From NCBI RefSeq assembly GCF_023701485.1, contig NZ_JAMQBK010000031.1, forward strand, positions 62,001-126,000: a stretch of DNA of 64,000 nt, read 5' to 3'. Shown here one piece after another: positions 46,810-55,415 of this stretch; positions within the stretch are counted from its first letter, which is position 1; every line of letters starts with the position of its first letter. Under the pieces are notes generated by a model. The model did no database searches. It was not told the DNA's origin and was given only the letters and a program-made list of their open reading frames with translations. This DNA is from Aporhodopirellula aestuarii. Lineage in GTDB: Bacteria; Planctomycetota; Planctomycetia; Pirellulales; Pirellulaceae. Made by a program: the position numbers and the translations under genes.

Positions 46810-48099
46810 TTAGCCCGCGTACTTGCTAAGGCAGAGCGTGACGTTTTGGCCGCCGAATCCGAAGCTGTTATTGAGGACGTGCTTCAAGTCGGCCTCGCGG
46901 GCTTGGTTGGGCACGTAGTCCAAATCGCAATCGGGGTCAGGCGATTCGTAATTAATCGTCGGTGGCAACACGCCATCGCGGAGTGCCATCAGGCACACGA
47001 TCATTTCGGTGACGCCGGCGGCAGCGATCAGGTGCCCCATCATGCTCTTGGTGCTGCTGACAGGGGTGTTCATCGCGTTTTCGCCGAAGACCTCGCGGCA
47101 CGCTTTGGTTTCCACGCGGTCGTTGACCTTGGTGCTGGTGCCGTGGGCGTTGACGTAATCGATGTCGGCCGGTGTTAAGCCGGCGTCTGCGATCGACATC
47201 CGCATCGCTGCGATCCCGCCGTGGCCGTCCGGCGGGATGTCGGTAATCCGATACGCGTCGGCGGTCGTTCCGTATCCGGCGACTTCACCGTAGATCGTCG
47301 CTCCGCGGGCTTTGGCCGATTCGAGCTCTTCCAAGATGACCATGGCGGCACCCTCGCCAAGAACGAAGCCGTTGCGTCCGGCATCGAACGGACGACTTGC
47401 CTTGGTCGGTTCGTCGTTGCTCTCGGACAACGCGGTGAGCAGGTTGAACCCGGTCACGCCAAACGGATGGATCATGCTGTGTGTGCCACCGGCCAGCATC
47501 GCGTCGGCTTCACCACGGCGAATAATCTCGGTCGCTTCGCCAACGGCTTGGCTGCTGGCAGCACACGCGGTCAGGCAGTTGAAGTTAGGCCCCTGGGCAT
47601 TGAACCGGGCGGCCAAATGAGCCGCCGGCATGTTTGGTTCCTGTTCGAGCTCTTTGGCCGGGTCGAGCAAGTCGATACCAGCGGCAACGAACCGTTTGGG
47701 ATCGTATTCGCCAGTTGCAAGTGCCGCCGTCATCATGCGGCTGAACGTTCCGAAGTCTTGATTGCCTTCGCCGCTGCCGAGGTACACGCCCAACCGAACC
47801 GGGTCGGAAATCACGTCGAGCACGCCGCTGTCATTGATCGCCTGGGTTGCCGCGGCGATCGCGAATTGGGTGTGTCGTCCTCGGCGAACGTGTTGAGCGC
47901 CGTCCTCGACGGCTTTGGTGACATCCCAATTTTTGATTTCGGCACTGATCCGGGTAGGAAAACCGGTAGCATCAAACAGTGTTGTCGGGGCGACACCACT
48001 TTGACCCTCTTTCAGACCAGACCAGACCGTCGTGACATCCCAACCCATGGGGTTGATCATTCCGATCCCAGTAACGACGACTCGGCGACGCGACGACAT
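46810..48099 (-). CDS. 3-oxoacyl-ACP synthase, KAS II (FabF) type
   Basis: A 429-residue thiolase-fold condensing enzyme. The active-site Cys is Cys179 in NCLTACAASSQ; the two His are in NAHGTSTKVND and KSMMGHLIAAAG, giving the Cys-His-His triad of elongating synthases. It condenses malonyl-ACP with acyl-ACP. It is the last gene of a minus-strand series (FabZ, acyl carrier protein, hotdog protein, this gene) with gaps of 6 to 34 bases, so the cluster is likely one operon. FabD, FabG and FabH are missing, suggesting a dedicated acyl chain rather than the main fatty-acid set. Confidence 0.92.
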   Translation of the reverse strand: MSSRRRVVVTGIGMINPMGWDVTTVWSGLKEGQSGVAPTTLFDATGFPTRISAEIKNWDVTKAVEDGAQHVRRGRHTQFAIAAATQAINDSGVLDVISDPVRLGVYLGSGEGNQDFGTFSRMMTAALATGEYDPKRFVAAGIDLLDPAKELEQEPNMPAAHLAARFNAQGPNFNCLTACAASSQAVGEATEIIRRGEADAMLAGGTHSMIHPFGVTGFNLLTALSESNDEPTKASRPFDAGRNGFVLGEGAAMVILEELESAKARGATIYGEVAGYGTTADAYRITDIPPDGHGGIAAMRMSIADAGLTPADIDYVNAHGTSTKVNDRVETKACREVFGENAMNTPVSSTKSMMGHLIAAAGVTEMIVCLMALRDGVLPPTINYESPDPDCDLDYVPNQAREADLKHVLNNSFGFGGQNVTLCLSKYAG

Positions 48100-48105
48100 G
48101 GACGC

Positions 48106-48612
48106 TCAAAGATTTTTGTAGTAAGGAATCGGTTTCCCGTCGGCGGTTACCGCGACATGAAAGAAGTTCATCAGTCGCAACATTGCGCGGAGGTCACCGG
48201 GATTGAATAGAGGCCCATCAACGAGATGCCCCTCTTCTAAAAATGCAAACATCAAATCGGCTTCGGCCTGCAACTCACCGTTGCAGTGGCTCGTGCCGCT
48301 GATCACGGCACCGAGCCCTTGCGTCCGACCGAGCCGGACGTGGTAATTCAGAGTATCACCGGGTCGAGCCGGGGCATGATATTTTACTGTCCCGACCTTG
48401 GCCAAGACGACACGTTTGGTGAATTGGAAATGCTCGTGTACGAGGATTCCACCCACCTGGGCGAGTCCCTCAATGATCAACGTCGGCGGCAGCACGGGGT
48501 AGCCTAGACTGTATCCGTCTAGAACTTCCTCGTCGAGCGCAACGTTCTTGATGCCGCTGGCATGCGAACCGCTGACGAATTCGGTGAATCGATCGACCCA
48601 GAACCAACGCAT
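48106..48612 (-). CDS. Hotdog-fold FabZ/FabA-like protein lacking the catalytic His
   Basis: A 168-residue hotdog protein. It aligns with FabZ over GYPVLPPTLIIEGLAQVGG, keeping Glu48, but the catalytic His of HFPxxPVMPG is Tyr34 here (DGYSLGYPV). The rest fits (FAFLEEGHLVDGPLFNPG). FabZ/FabA need His and an acidic residue for dehydration, so this protein may not dehydrate by the usual route, or may bind acyl-ACP. The start at 48612 (MRWFWVDRFTEFV) follows the stop of the acyl carrier gene by four bases; the frame is open to 48657. Next gene is the KAS II enzyme. Confidence 0.8.
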   Translation of the reverse strand: MRWFWVDRFTEFVSGSHASGIKNVALDEEVLDGYSLGYPVLPPTLIIEGLAQVGGILVHEHFQFTKRVVLAKVGTVKYHAPARPGDTLNYHVRLGRTQGLGAVISGTSHCNGELQAEADLMFAFLEEGHLVDGPLFNPGDLRAMLRLMNFFHVAVTADGKPIPYYKNL

Positions 48613-48616
48613 GAGC

Positions 48617-49006
48617 TTACGCGTTGATCTTGCTGGCGACGTAGCTGCACAAGTCACCCACGGTGAGCAGGTTGCCGAAGTCTTGAACGCGTGGGTTTTC
48701 TTCGAACTTCGAAAGGTCTGCCCATGGCATGCGGGTCTTCAGTTCGGCCATGCCGTCAGCGGTGACCACGCCATCTTGGACGTATTGGCTGTTGGTCAAA
48801 ATGTCTTCAGGCGACAGTTCTTCGCGAGGAATTTGGATGTCGAAAGACTTTTCGAGCTTGAAAACGATATCGAGAAAGTCGATCGACTCGGCACCGAGGT
48901 CACCAACGAGTGTGGCGTCAGGTGTTGCTTCCTCTTCGTCCACACCGAGAGCATCGACCAGGGCGGCCTGCACCTTTTCAAAAATTTCGTCTTGAGACAA
49001 CGACAT
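48617..49006 (-). CDS. Acyl carrier protein with C-terminal extension
   Basis: A 129-residue protein. Residues 1-80 are an acyl carrier domain with the phosphopantetheine attachment Ser41 in DLGAESIDFLD. Residues 85-129 (MPWADLSKFEENPRVQDF then LLTVGDLCSYVASKINA) form an extension absent from the 78-residue FabZ-cycle AcpP; its end looks like the last helix of an ACP after an insertion. AGGAA about 8 bases before the ATG is a reasonable ribosome-binding site. It stands between two hotdog genes and upstream of a KAS II gene, so it probably carries the acyl chain made by this cluster. Confidence 0.9.
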   Translation of the reverse strand: MSLSQDEIFEKVQAALVDALGVDEEEATPDATLVGDLGAESIDFLDIVFKLEKSFDIQIPREELSPEDILTNSQYVQDGVVTADGMAELKTRMPWADLSKFEENPRVQDFGNLLTVGDLCSYVASKINA

Positions 49007-49040
49007 CGTGCGTTCCTATTCGTGGTTTAACTAAAAAGTA

Positions 49041-49565
49041 TTAGGGTGTCATGGTTGGTGACATGTTTTCCCCAGGCTGCACCAGAGCAGCGACAGGAGG
49101 ACAGTCACCGTAAAGTTGAAAAAATTGCTCGCGAGCGAGACGTTTGAGGTCGGTGTCGGTATCAAGATGATCGGGATCGCCACTAGAGCAGCTTTCTAAA
49201 ATCAGCCGGGCGGCTACCGTCGTGCGATCGCCTTTGCGGGCGACGGCTTTGACCGTCGTCATGACTCCATCGGTCTTGGAGATTTCAGCCTCGATCGTGA
49301 GCGTTTCGCCGGGGGAGAGGAAGTCGCCAAACTTGACGTTGCGAACTTCCCGCACCAAAACCAACGCACTGTCGAAACCCGGCGACATGCGGATTAACCA
49401 CACCGCCGCCTGATGCAATGCCTCGAGCATCATCACACCGGGCATGACCGGAAAGCGTGGAAAGTGATCCTTCAAGTACTCTTCGTCAGCGGCCAACGTG
49501 CGTTCGCCGACCAGCCGATGGCCGGGTTCGAGGAAGGTGATGCGATCGAGTTGACTGTATTTCAT
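49041..49565 (-). CDS. FabZ-like 3-hydroxyacyl-ACP dehydratase
   Basis: A 174-residue hotdog-fold protein with the complete FabZ active site: His34 in DHFPRFPVMPGVMMLEAL and Glu48. It should dehydrate 3-hydroxyacyl-ACP. The C-terminal 40 residues (SCSSGDPDHLDTDTDLKRLA) are more acidic and longer than in E. coli FabZ. The start at 49565 (MKYSQLDRITFLEP) is preferred over 49613. The acyl carrier gene is 34 bases downstream. The class III aminotransferase gene ends 95 bases upstream. Confidence 0.87.
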   Translation of the reverse strand: MKYSQLDRITFLEPGHRLVGERTLAADEEYLKDHFPRFPVMPGVMMLEALHQAAVWLIRMSPGFDSALVLVREVRNVKFGDFLSPGETLTIEAEISKTDGVMTTVKAVARKGDRTTVAARLILESCSSGDPDHLDTDTDLKRLAREQFFQLYGDCPPVAALVQPGENMSPTMTP

Positions 49566-49660
49566 GTGGGGAATCTTAGTGGTCCGCCCAAAACCCCTCA
49601 ACCGGAGATTCATCCCAGAAATGCCCGCTTCGCAAAATTTTCGCCGTCGGCGTAGCTCGC

Positions 49661-51112
49661 CTAACCCAATTTTGCTTTCAATTGGGCCAATCCCTGGTCG
49701 AGCAAGTCGACCGCCGCATCAATATGAGCGGTCGACGTAATCACCGGCGGAGGTAGGAATCGCACCCGAACCGGCGACGCGCCGCACAGAAAACCGAGCA
49801 AACCGAGGTCGTAGAGGATCCCCATCAGCATTTTGGCTTGGTCGAGCGATCCGTCCCCGGGGGTAAATCCGATCATCATGCCTTCTCCCCATGGCCCCCG
49901 AATCAGGCCAGCGTGTTTGGCCGCGAGCTTTTCGAGTTGCCCGGCAAAATACTGATGTCGGGCCACATTCGTCCCCTCGGCGCCGAAGCATCCGTTCGCT
50001 TCGAGCAGGTCCAGCGTCGCCAATCCGGTGCGAATCGCGGACGTCGACCCCGTGAACGTCTGGCTCAGGATCGGTGACGTGGGGTGAAATTCTTTGCGAT
50101 ACAGCGTCGCGCACACCTGCGTGATTTTCCCGACCGTGACAATGTCGGCAAACGAGTCCAGCCCGTAATGCTGGAACGCGAAAGGTCGGCTCGTTCGTGA
50201 AAACGACTGGATTTCGTCGAAAATGATCGGAATCCCGGCTTCTCGAAGCGGACCGCACAGGGCCGCGAAAAAATCGTGACTGCCCGGATAGTACCCGCCC
50301 TCGCCCGCGATCGGCTCGGCCCAGAACGCCGCGTGTTTCTTGGGATATCGAGCGAGCAGCTGCTTCAACTCGTTGACCGCCCACCGGGTCGAACGTTCTG
50401 GATTGTGCGGATCCAAGAACGGTAAATAGTCGACCTGGATTGCGAGCGGGATGCCATCACGATAGCTCGGTCGATCTGTCAACGCCGCCAAAGCGATCGA
50501 GCGACCGGCAAAAGCATTGTCGAACGCGATGATCCGGTTGGCCGGTTGGGCGTGGTGAAAGGCGAGTTTGAGCGCGTTTTCATTGGCCATCGCGCCGCTG
50601 GTCGAAAGCAATCCGTGCTCAAGCGGAGCCCCAGACTCACTCGCCAAAGCCAACAATCGGCTCAGCATCTGAACGCTAGGCACGTTTTGCTGCAGATTCC
50701 CCTGCATCACGGTGTCTTCGATCGCGGCATCGATACTTGCCTCGACCATCGCCGGATGCGAGTGGCCGCAACCGTGCACCCCGATCCCGCCGATGAAATC
50801 CAACTTGACGCTTCCGTCGGCCAATTCCACGTAGGGGCCGTTGCCCAGCCCCGAAGCGAAATACGGCCACAAGGGCGGGCCACCGCGGGCGCGAATGTAA
50901 TCCTGCGTAATCGCTTGATAGGATTCGCTCAATTCTGGATTGGCGGCCGCGACGTTGTCGAGCGACGCCGCGTGTTCCTGGACCGCTTCGGCGATCAAGC
51001 GTTTGGCCTCGGAAATCCTCGGATCATTCTGCAAGGAACTGGCGTGCAGCGGCGACGCGTTTTTCGATTGGTTTGACGTGTCGGCTGACGAAGAGGCGGC
51101 GGAAGAAGTCAT
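49661..51112 (-). CDS. Class III pyridoxal-phosphate aminotransferase
   Basis: A 483-residue fold-type I aminotransferase. The cofactor-binding Asp is in IPIIFDEIQSFSRT, and the Schiff-base Lys lies in DIVTVGKITQVCATLY. The sequence GKxxQVC after the Asp resembles L-lysine 6-transaminases, but substrate-pocket details cannot be checked here. A Ser/Asp/Asn-rich N-terminus (SSAASSSADTSNQSKNAS) precedes the domain. It is on the same strand as and directly upstream of the acyl carrier cluster, 95 bases from FabZ, so it may feed an amino-modified acyl product, or merely be adjacent. Alternative: glutamate-semialdehyde or acetylornithine type. Confidence 0.85.
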   Translation of the reverse strand: MTSSAASSSADTSNQSKNASPLHASSLQNDPRISEAKRLIAEAVQEHAASLDNVAAANPELSESYQAITQDYIRARGGPPLWPYFASGLGNGPYVELADGSVKLDFIGGIGVHGCGHSHPAMVEASIDAAIEDTVMQGNLQQNVPSVQMLSRLLALASESGAPLEHGLLSTSGAMANENALKLAFHHAQPANRIIAFDNAFAGRSIALAALTDRPSYRDGIPLAIQVDYLPFLDPHNPERSTRWAVNELKQLLARYPKKHAAFWAEPIAGEGGYYPGSHDFFAALCGPLREAGIPIIFDEIQSFSRTSRPFAFQHYGLDSFADIVTVGKITQVCATLYRKEFHPTSPILSQTFTGSTSAIRTGLATLDLLEANGCFGAEGTNVARHQYFAGQLEKLAAKHAGLIRGPWGEGMMIGFTPGDGSLDQAKMLMGILYDLGLLGFLCGASPVRVRFLPPPVITSTAHIDAAVDLLDQGLAQLKAKLG

Positions 51113-51344
51113 GGATTTCGTTTTCGCTGAAAAACGCTGAGAGTTCAGAGGAAGTGAGGGCGAGTCATCATCGTCGTTTGCCGACGCTTTGACAATCGTT
51201 GATCTTTCGGGGTTCGGCGCCCTAGGTAATTTGAGTCGCCTTTTTGCTTCCTTCCGATTGTTTTGGTCTTAGCGATCCTGCGTCGTCGATAAACAGTGCG
51301 GTAGCGAAGTACTTTCGCGCAATCCGTTTTTAACGAATGTCACC

Positions 51345-52223
51345 ATGAACACGATGATGGAAATCGCGATGAACCGCAAACTGACACGCACCCATTTAGG
51401 CCTCCAGCGACTTGCCGCCATGGCAATCGTCGCTGCCGCGTTCTCGGCCGCCGTTTCAACTCAAGCAACCGGCCAAGGGATCTGGGCCGATCCGGCTTGC
51501 GGGACCGAGCCAGTATGTGGTGCCGAACCGGTTTGTGGTGCGGAACCTGTCTGCAGTTGCCAGGAACCCGTTTGCGGCTGTGAACCTGCCTGCGGACTTG
51601 AACCCTCCTGTGGGCTGGAACCGGCCTGTGGTTGTGAGCCTTCGTGCGGTTTCGAGGGGGCTGATTGCAATGAGCTTCTCGGGCCTGAGAAGGGACTCCT
51701 CGCCAAAGCCCGTTTGCTTAACGTGAAGCCGCTATTTTGCATGTTCGATTCCGTCACCAGCGGGATCAAAAAAATCACCAGCCACCGTTGTCTCTTTCAA
51801 CGAACTTCCAAAACGAGCTGCGAGTGTGCGACTTGTTCACACACCACGGGGCACGCGATGGAGAGTTATCCTGACTACGATCCGATGATCATTTCACCTG
51901 CAAACGAGCCGTCGCCAATGGTGCCTCATGTGCAGCCCGCGGCGCCGGTCACTCCGATGCCGAGAACGACGATCCGGCGTGACGCACCGGTGCCACCGAC
52001 GTTGCCATTGCCCGGCCGAACAAACGATCTCGAATTTGATCGTCCAGGACGCACGTTTGACGAATTGAATGATCCGTTCGAAGACGATTCGGCCAGTCAC
52101 ACGGTGCTTCGGCAGCGTGGTATTCTGCAAGCCACCTTCGCACAAGGTGATTCCAACGAGTCGCTTCGTCGTGAACAAGCGACGCAGGAACACGACGAAT
52201 ATGCGGATTACTTCCGCGAGTAA
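51345..52223 (+). CDS. Exported protein with Cys-rich pentapeptide-like repeat
   Basis: A 292-residue protein. Residues 20-44 (QRLAAMAIVAAAFSAAVSTQ) form a signal peptide. Residues 52-108 are eight or nine short units such as CGAEPV, CGCEPA and CGLEPS, with Cys every 6-7 residues. Further Cys at CECATCSH follow, then a Pro/Asp/Arg-rich tail. Many Cys could form disulfides or bind metal outside the cell. Related Cys-repeat exported proteins occur in planctomycetes, whose wall proteins are also Cys-rich. Start at 51345 or 51369 (in-frame ATG). The MBOAT gene follows after 18 bases. Confidence 0.75.
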   Translation: MNTMMEIAMNRKLTRTHLGLQRLAAMAIVAAAFSAAVSTQATGQGIWADPACGTEPVCGAEPVCGAEPVCSCQEPVCGCEPACGLEPSCGLEPACGCEPSCGFEGADCNELLGPEKGLLAKARLLNVKPLFCMFDSVTSGIKKITSHRCLFQRTSKTSCECATCSHTTGHAMESYPDYDPMIISPANEPSPMVPHVQPAAPVTPMPRTTIRRDAPVPPTLPLPGRTNDLEFDRPGRTFDELNDPFEDDSASHTVLRQRGILQATFAQGDSNESLRREQATQEHDEYADYFRE

Positions 52224-52241
52224 GGACCGGAAAGCCAACCG

Positions 52242-53648
52242 TTGAATTTCGCTCAAGCTGAATTTGTCGTCTTCCTATGCGTCGTCCTGGTGGTGACCTG
52301 GACGATGGGGGCTTCAAGTCGCCGGCTTCGCAACGGTTTCTTGTTGGCGGCGAGTTATTATTTCTACGCCTACTGGGATTATCGCTTCTGCGGCCTATTG
52401 TTGATATCGACGTTGGTCGATTATTACGTCGCTCGCAGAATGTTCTCGTGTGCCTCACCGCGTCGGCGGCGGGCTTGGTTGATCGTTAGTTTGGCGGTCA
52501 ACCTTGGAATGCTCGGTTTCTTCAAGTATTTCAATTTCTTTCTCGATACCGCTCGACCGCTGATCGAATCGCTCGGTGGTCACGCCGGCAACCTGAACGT
52601 GATCTTGCCTGTTGGCATTTCTTTCTTCACGTTTCAAACGCTCAGCTACACGATCGACGTCTATCGCGGGAAACTGCGTCCGACCTCGAGCTTGCTGGAC
52701 TTTGCCCTTTACGTCGCGTTCTTTCCTCAGTTGGTTGCCGGACCGATCGTTCGCGCCGCGAGTCTCTTGCCGCAGCTCGCGGTGGTGCCACCGTTTCGTT
52801 ATCGAATGATGTATGGCGGGTTCCAGCAGCTTTTGCGAGGCGCGGTGAAGAAGGTCTTAATCGCCGATCGCCTCGCCGAAACGGTGGATGTCGTTTTTGC
52901 GGGAGTCGAAATTTATAGCAGCGTGAGCGTGTGGATCGCGGTGATCGCTTATGCAGGACAAATCTACTACGACTTTTCAGGCTACAGCGACATGGCGATC
53001 GGTATCGCCAAGATGCTCGGCTATCGATTCCCGGTCAATTTCCGGCATCCGTATCTCGCAACGTCGATGTCGGATTTTTGGCGTCGATGGCACATCACGC
53101 TTTCGACATGGCTGCGGGATTACCTTTACATCTCGTTGGGCGGTTCGCGCGGATCGACTCGATCGACCCAGCGTAATTTGATGATCACGATGACGCTCGG
53201 AGGGCTGTGGCATGGTGCCGCAGTGACCTATGTGCTGTGGGGACTCTGGCACGGGCTCGCGTTGGTTTCCGAGCGGTATCGTCGATTCACATCGAGATTT
53301 CCTCTCGTCATTCGTTGGTCATTCGTAATGTTGGTCGTGTTGATGGGATGGGTGCTGTTTCGCAGTCCCGATTGGACGACCGCGACGCTGGTGTATCAGC
53401 GGTTGTGGATGCCGTGGTATCTCACGCCAACGGGTGAGACCGTGCGGATCTTATGGTTACCACCCCTGACACTGTTGATGATCGCTATCATGGTGATCGA
53501 ACACGCGGCATGGATGACCCGGCTTCGCCGTTGCATGAGGCTCCCGATCGGAGCGTGGTACAGCGGTGTGGTGACGGCGATCATGATCTGGAGTTTGCTG
53601 CTCTACGCGCCGCGTGGTTTCCGGCCATTTGTTTATTTTCAGTTCTAG
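52242..53648 (+). CDS. MBOAT-family O-acyltransferase (AlgI-like)
   Basis: A 468-residue polytopic membrane protein beginning with TTG at 52242 (MNFAQAEFVVFL). It has 10 or more helices and the MBOAT core: YDFSGYSDMAIGIAKMLGY, FWRRWHITLSTWLRDYLYI and the catalytic His in GGLWHGAAVTYVLWGLWHG. AlgI-type enzymes move acetyl groups across the membrane for O-acetylation of alginate or other polysaccharides with AlgJ/AlgX-like partners. No such partner is next to it. An N-terminal ATG at 52302 would delete part of the first helix, so TTG is chosen. Confidence 0.9.
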   Translation: MNFAQAEFVVFLCVVLVVTWTMGASSRRLRNGFLLAASYYFYAYWDYRFCGLLLISTLVDYYVARRMFSCASPRRRRAWLIVSLAVNLGMLGFFKYFNFFLDTARPLIESLGGHAGNLNVILPVGISFFTFQTLSYTIDVYRGKLRPTSSLLDFALYVAFFPQLVAGPIVRAASLLPQLAVVPPFRYRMMYGGFQQLLRGAVKKVLIADRLAETVDVVFAGVEIYSSVSVWIAVIAYAGQIYYDFSGYSDMAIGIAKMLGYRFPVNFRHPYLATSMSDFWRRWHITLSTWLRDYLYISLGGSRGSTRSTQRNLMITMTLGGLWHGAAVTYVLWGLWHGLALVSERYRRFTSRFPLVIRWSFVMLVVLMGWVLFRSPDWTTATLVYQRLWMPWYLTPTGETVRILWLPPLTLLMIAIMVIEHAAWMTRLRRCMRLPIGAWYSGVVTAIMIWSLLLYAPRGFRPFVYFQF

Positions 53649-53739
53649 TTCGACCAGCCCGAGTGTTGTCACGTGTCGCGTCCGATTAAGTTGGCGATGC
53701 GAATACTCTGGAGTTGGATCGTTGTTAGGGAAGTTTGAT

Positions 53740-55347
53740 ATGCCGAGTCGTTTGTTTCTGTGGGCGTTGACATCAGCATTGGCTGGTTTTTTATTCGGTT
53801 TTGATACCGTCGTGATTTCGGGTGCCGAGAAAACCATCCAATCCTTGTGGTCGCTCGGTCACGCCCAGCACGGCCTCGCGATGAGCATGGCGTTATGGGG
53901 AACGGTCATCGGTTCGCTCGTTGGTGGCTGGCCGACAGATCGATTCGGACGCAAAACGACGCTGCTGTGGATCGGAATCCTGTATCTTGTTTCGGCGATT
54001 TGGTCGGCGTTGGCGACCGATGTCTATTCTTTCATGATCGCGCGTCTGATCGGCGGCATCGGTGTCGGCATCTCGACGGTGGCCGCTCCGCTGTACATTT
54101 CGGAAATCTCGCCGCCGGCTCGGCGTGGTCGGCTCGCGGGAATGTTTCAGTTCAATATCGTCTTCGGAATTCTGGTCGCCTTTGCCTCCAATGCGTTACT
54201 CGCCGGGATCGGCGACCACGCATGGCGATGGATGCTGGGCGTGGAAGCGATTCCCGCGTTGATCTTTTCGCTGATGTGTCTCGGGTTGCCGGAGAGTCCT
54301 CGGTGGTTGATTTCGCGACGCGGTGACGAGGTCGAAGCGATGCGTGTGATCGGCATCGCAAACCCGGAATGGTCAGAAGACGAGGTGCGGCAATTGGCAG
54401 AAACGATCAAAGCGTCTTCGGAACAGCACGTTTCTGACGAACCGTTCTGGACGATGCGATTGCGTATCCCAATCTTGCTGGCATTCCTGGTCGCATTTTT
54501 TAACCAGCTGTCAGGCATCAACGCGATCCTCTACTTCGCCCCGCGTATTTTCGAGATGACCGGACTGGGACAGCAGGCGGCAATCATTCAATCAGTCGGG
54601 ATCGGTGTGATCAATTTAGGGTTCACGTTTCTCGGTTTGTACCTGATCGATCGGCTCGGTCGCCGCACGTTGCTGTACATCGGGTCGTTCGGGTACATCG
54701 CGTCGCTGGGCTTATGTGCTTGGGTGTTCTTCACGTACGCACCGCAATTTCAAGTCGCAAACTCAGCCATCGCGGTCAAGAGTTCGATCGCGACATATGA
54801 GAAAGCCGCCGCCTTACCGGCGCCCAAGGAATCCGACTTGACGAAGTTTCAATCGGACATCGACGCCGCAATAGAAGCCCTCGCCGTCGCTTCGCAATCG
54901 CCCGAATTCGATGGCGACGCGATTGAAATTCCAGCGTCGGCAGAATTTGACGACGTTGTCGCGGCAGCCGATCAAGCGATGTCGCAGGCGAGCGTTGAGT
55001 CGGGATTCGGCGGGAAGTTGGTGATGTTCTGTATCTTCGCGTTCATCGCAGCCCACGCCGTTGGTCAGGGCGCGGTGATTTGGGTGCTGATTTCAGAGAT
55101 CTTTCCAAACCGTCATCGTGCCGCGGGTCAATCTCTCGGCAGCTTCACGCACTGGATCTTCGCCGCCCTTTTGACAACGGTGTTTCCTTGGTTCATCGGG
55201 AATTTCCCGCCTTCAGTCGTGTTCGGATTCTTCTGCTTCATGATGGTGTTGCAACTGATCTGGGTTGCCACCATGGTTCCCGAAACCAAAGGTGTTCCGT
55301 TGGAAGAAATGGAAGCCCAACTCGGCATCCGAGCGATCGAGCGATAA
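53740..55347 (+). CDS. Sugar-porter MFS transporter with enlarged loop
   Basis: A 535-residue sugar porter. Helix 1 is LAGFLFGFDTVVISGAE; the conserved DRFGRK, PESPRWL, NQLSGINAILYFAPRIF, GQGAVIWVLISEIFP (helix 10) and PETKGVPLEEME are all present. These proteins import hexoses or pentoses, usually with protons. About 90 hydrophilic residues (333-423), rich in Ala, Ser, Asp and Glu, are inserted between helices 9 and 10, in the extracytoplasmic loop. The start at 53740 (MPSRLFLWALT) is chosen by homology; the frame is open to 53614. It lies 91 bases after the MBOAT gene. Confidence 0.9.
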   Translation: MPSRLFLWALTSALAGFLFGFDTVVISGAEKTIQSLWSLGHAQHGLAMSMALWGTVIGSLVGGWPTDRFGRKTTLLWIGILYLVSAIWSALATDVYSFMIARLIGGIGVGISTVAAPLYISEISPPARRGRLAGMFQFNIVFGILVAFASNALLAGIGDHAWRWMLGVEAIPALIFSLMCLGLPESPRWLISRRGDEVEAMRVIGIANPEWSEDEVRQLAETIKASSEQHVSDEPFWTMRLRIPILLAFLVAFFNQLSGINAILYFAPRIFEMTGLGQQAAIIQSVGIGVINLGFTFLGLYLIDRLGRRTLLYIGSFGYIASLGLCAWVFFTYAPQFQVANSAIAVKSSIATYEKAAALPAPKESDLTKFQSDIDAAIEALAVASQSPEFDGDAIEIPASAEFDDVVAAADQAMSQASVESGFGGKLVMFCIFAFIAAHAVGQGAVIWVLISEIFPNRHRAAGQSLGSFTHWIFAALLTTVFPWFIGNFPPSVVFGFFCFMMVLQLIWVATMVPETKGVPLEEMEAQLGIRAIER

Positions 55348-55415
55348 TGCCCTTTCGATCGGAGGGTGGAGTTTGTGCGGGCACCGCCGATGGGTGATCC
55401 GGGATCGGTTAGCGA

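Noticed and set aside
46810-51112. Ladderane or polyketide biosynthesis cluster
   Set aside because: No desaturase, radical SAM, ketoreductase or modular synthase gene is present; only a small fatty-acid-type set is seen.
51499-51668. CRISPR-like or satellite repeat
   Set aside because: The DNA repetition encodes the Cys-repeat units in frame, with third-base variation, so it is a coding repeat.
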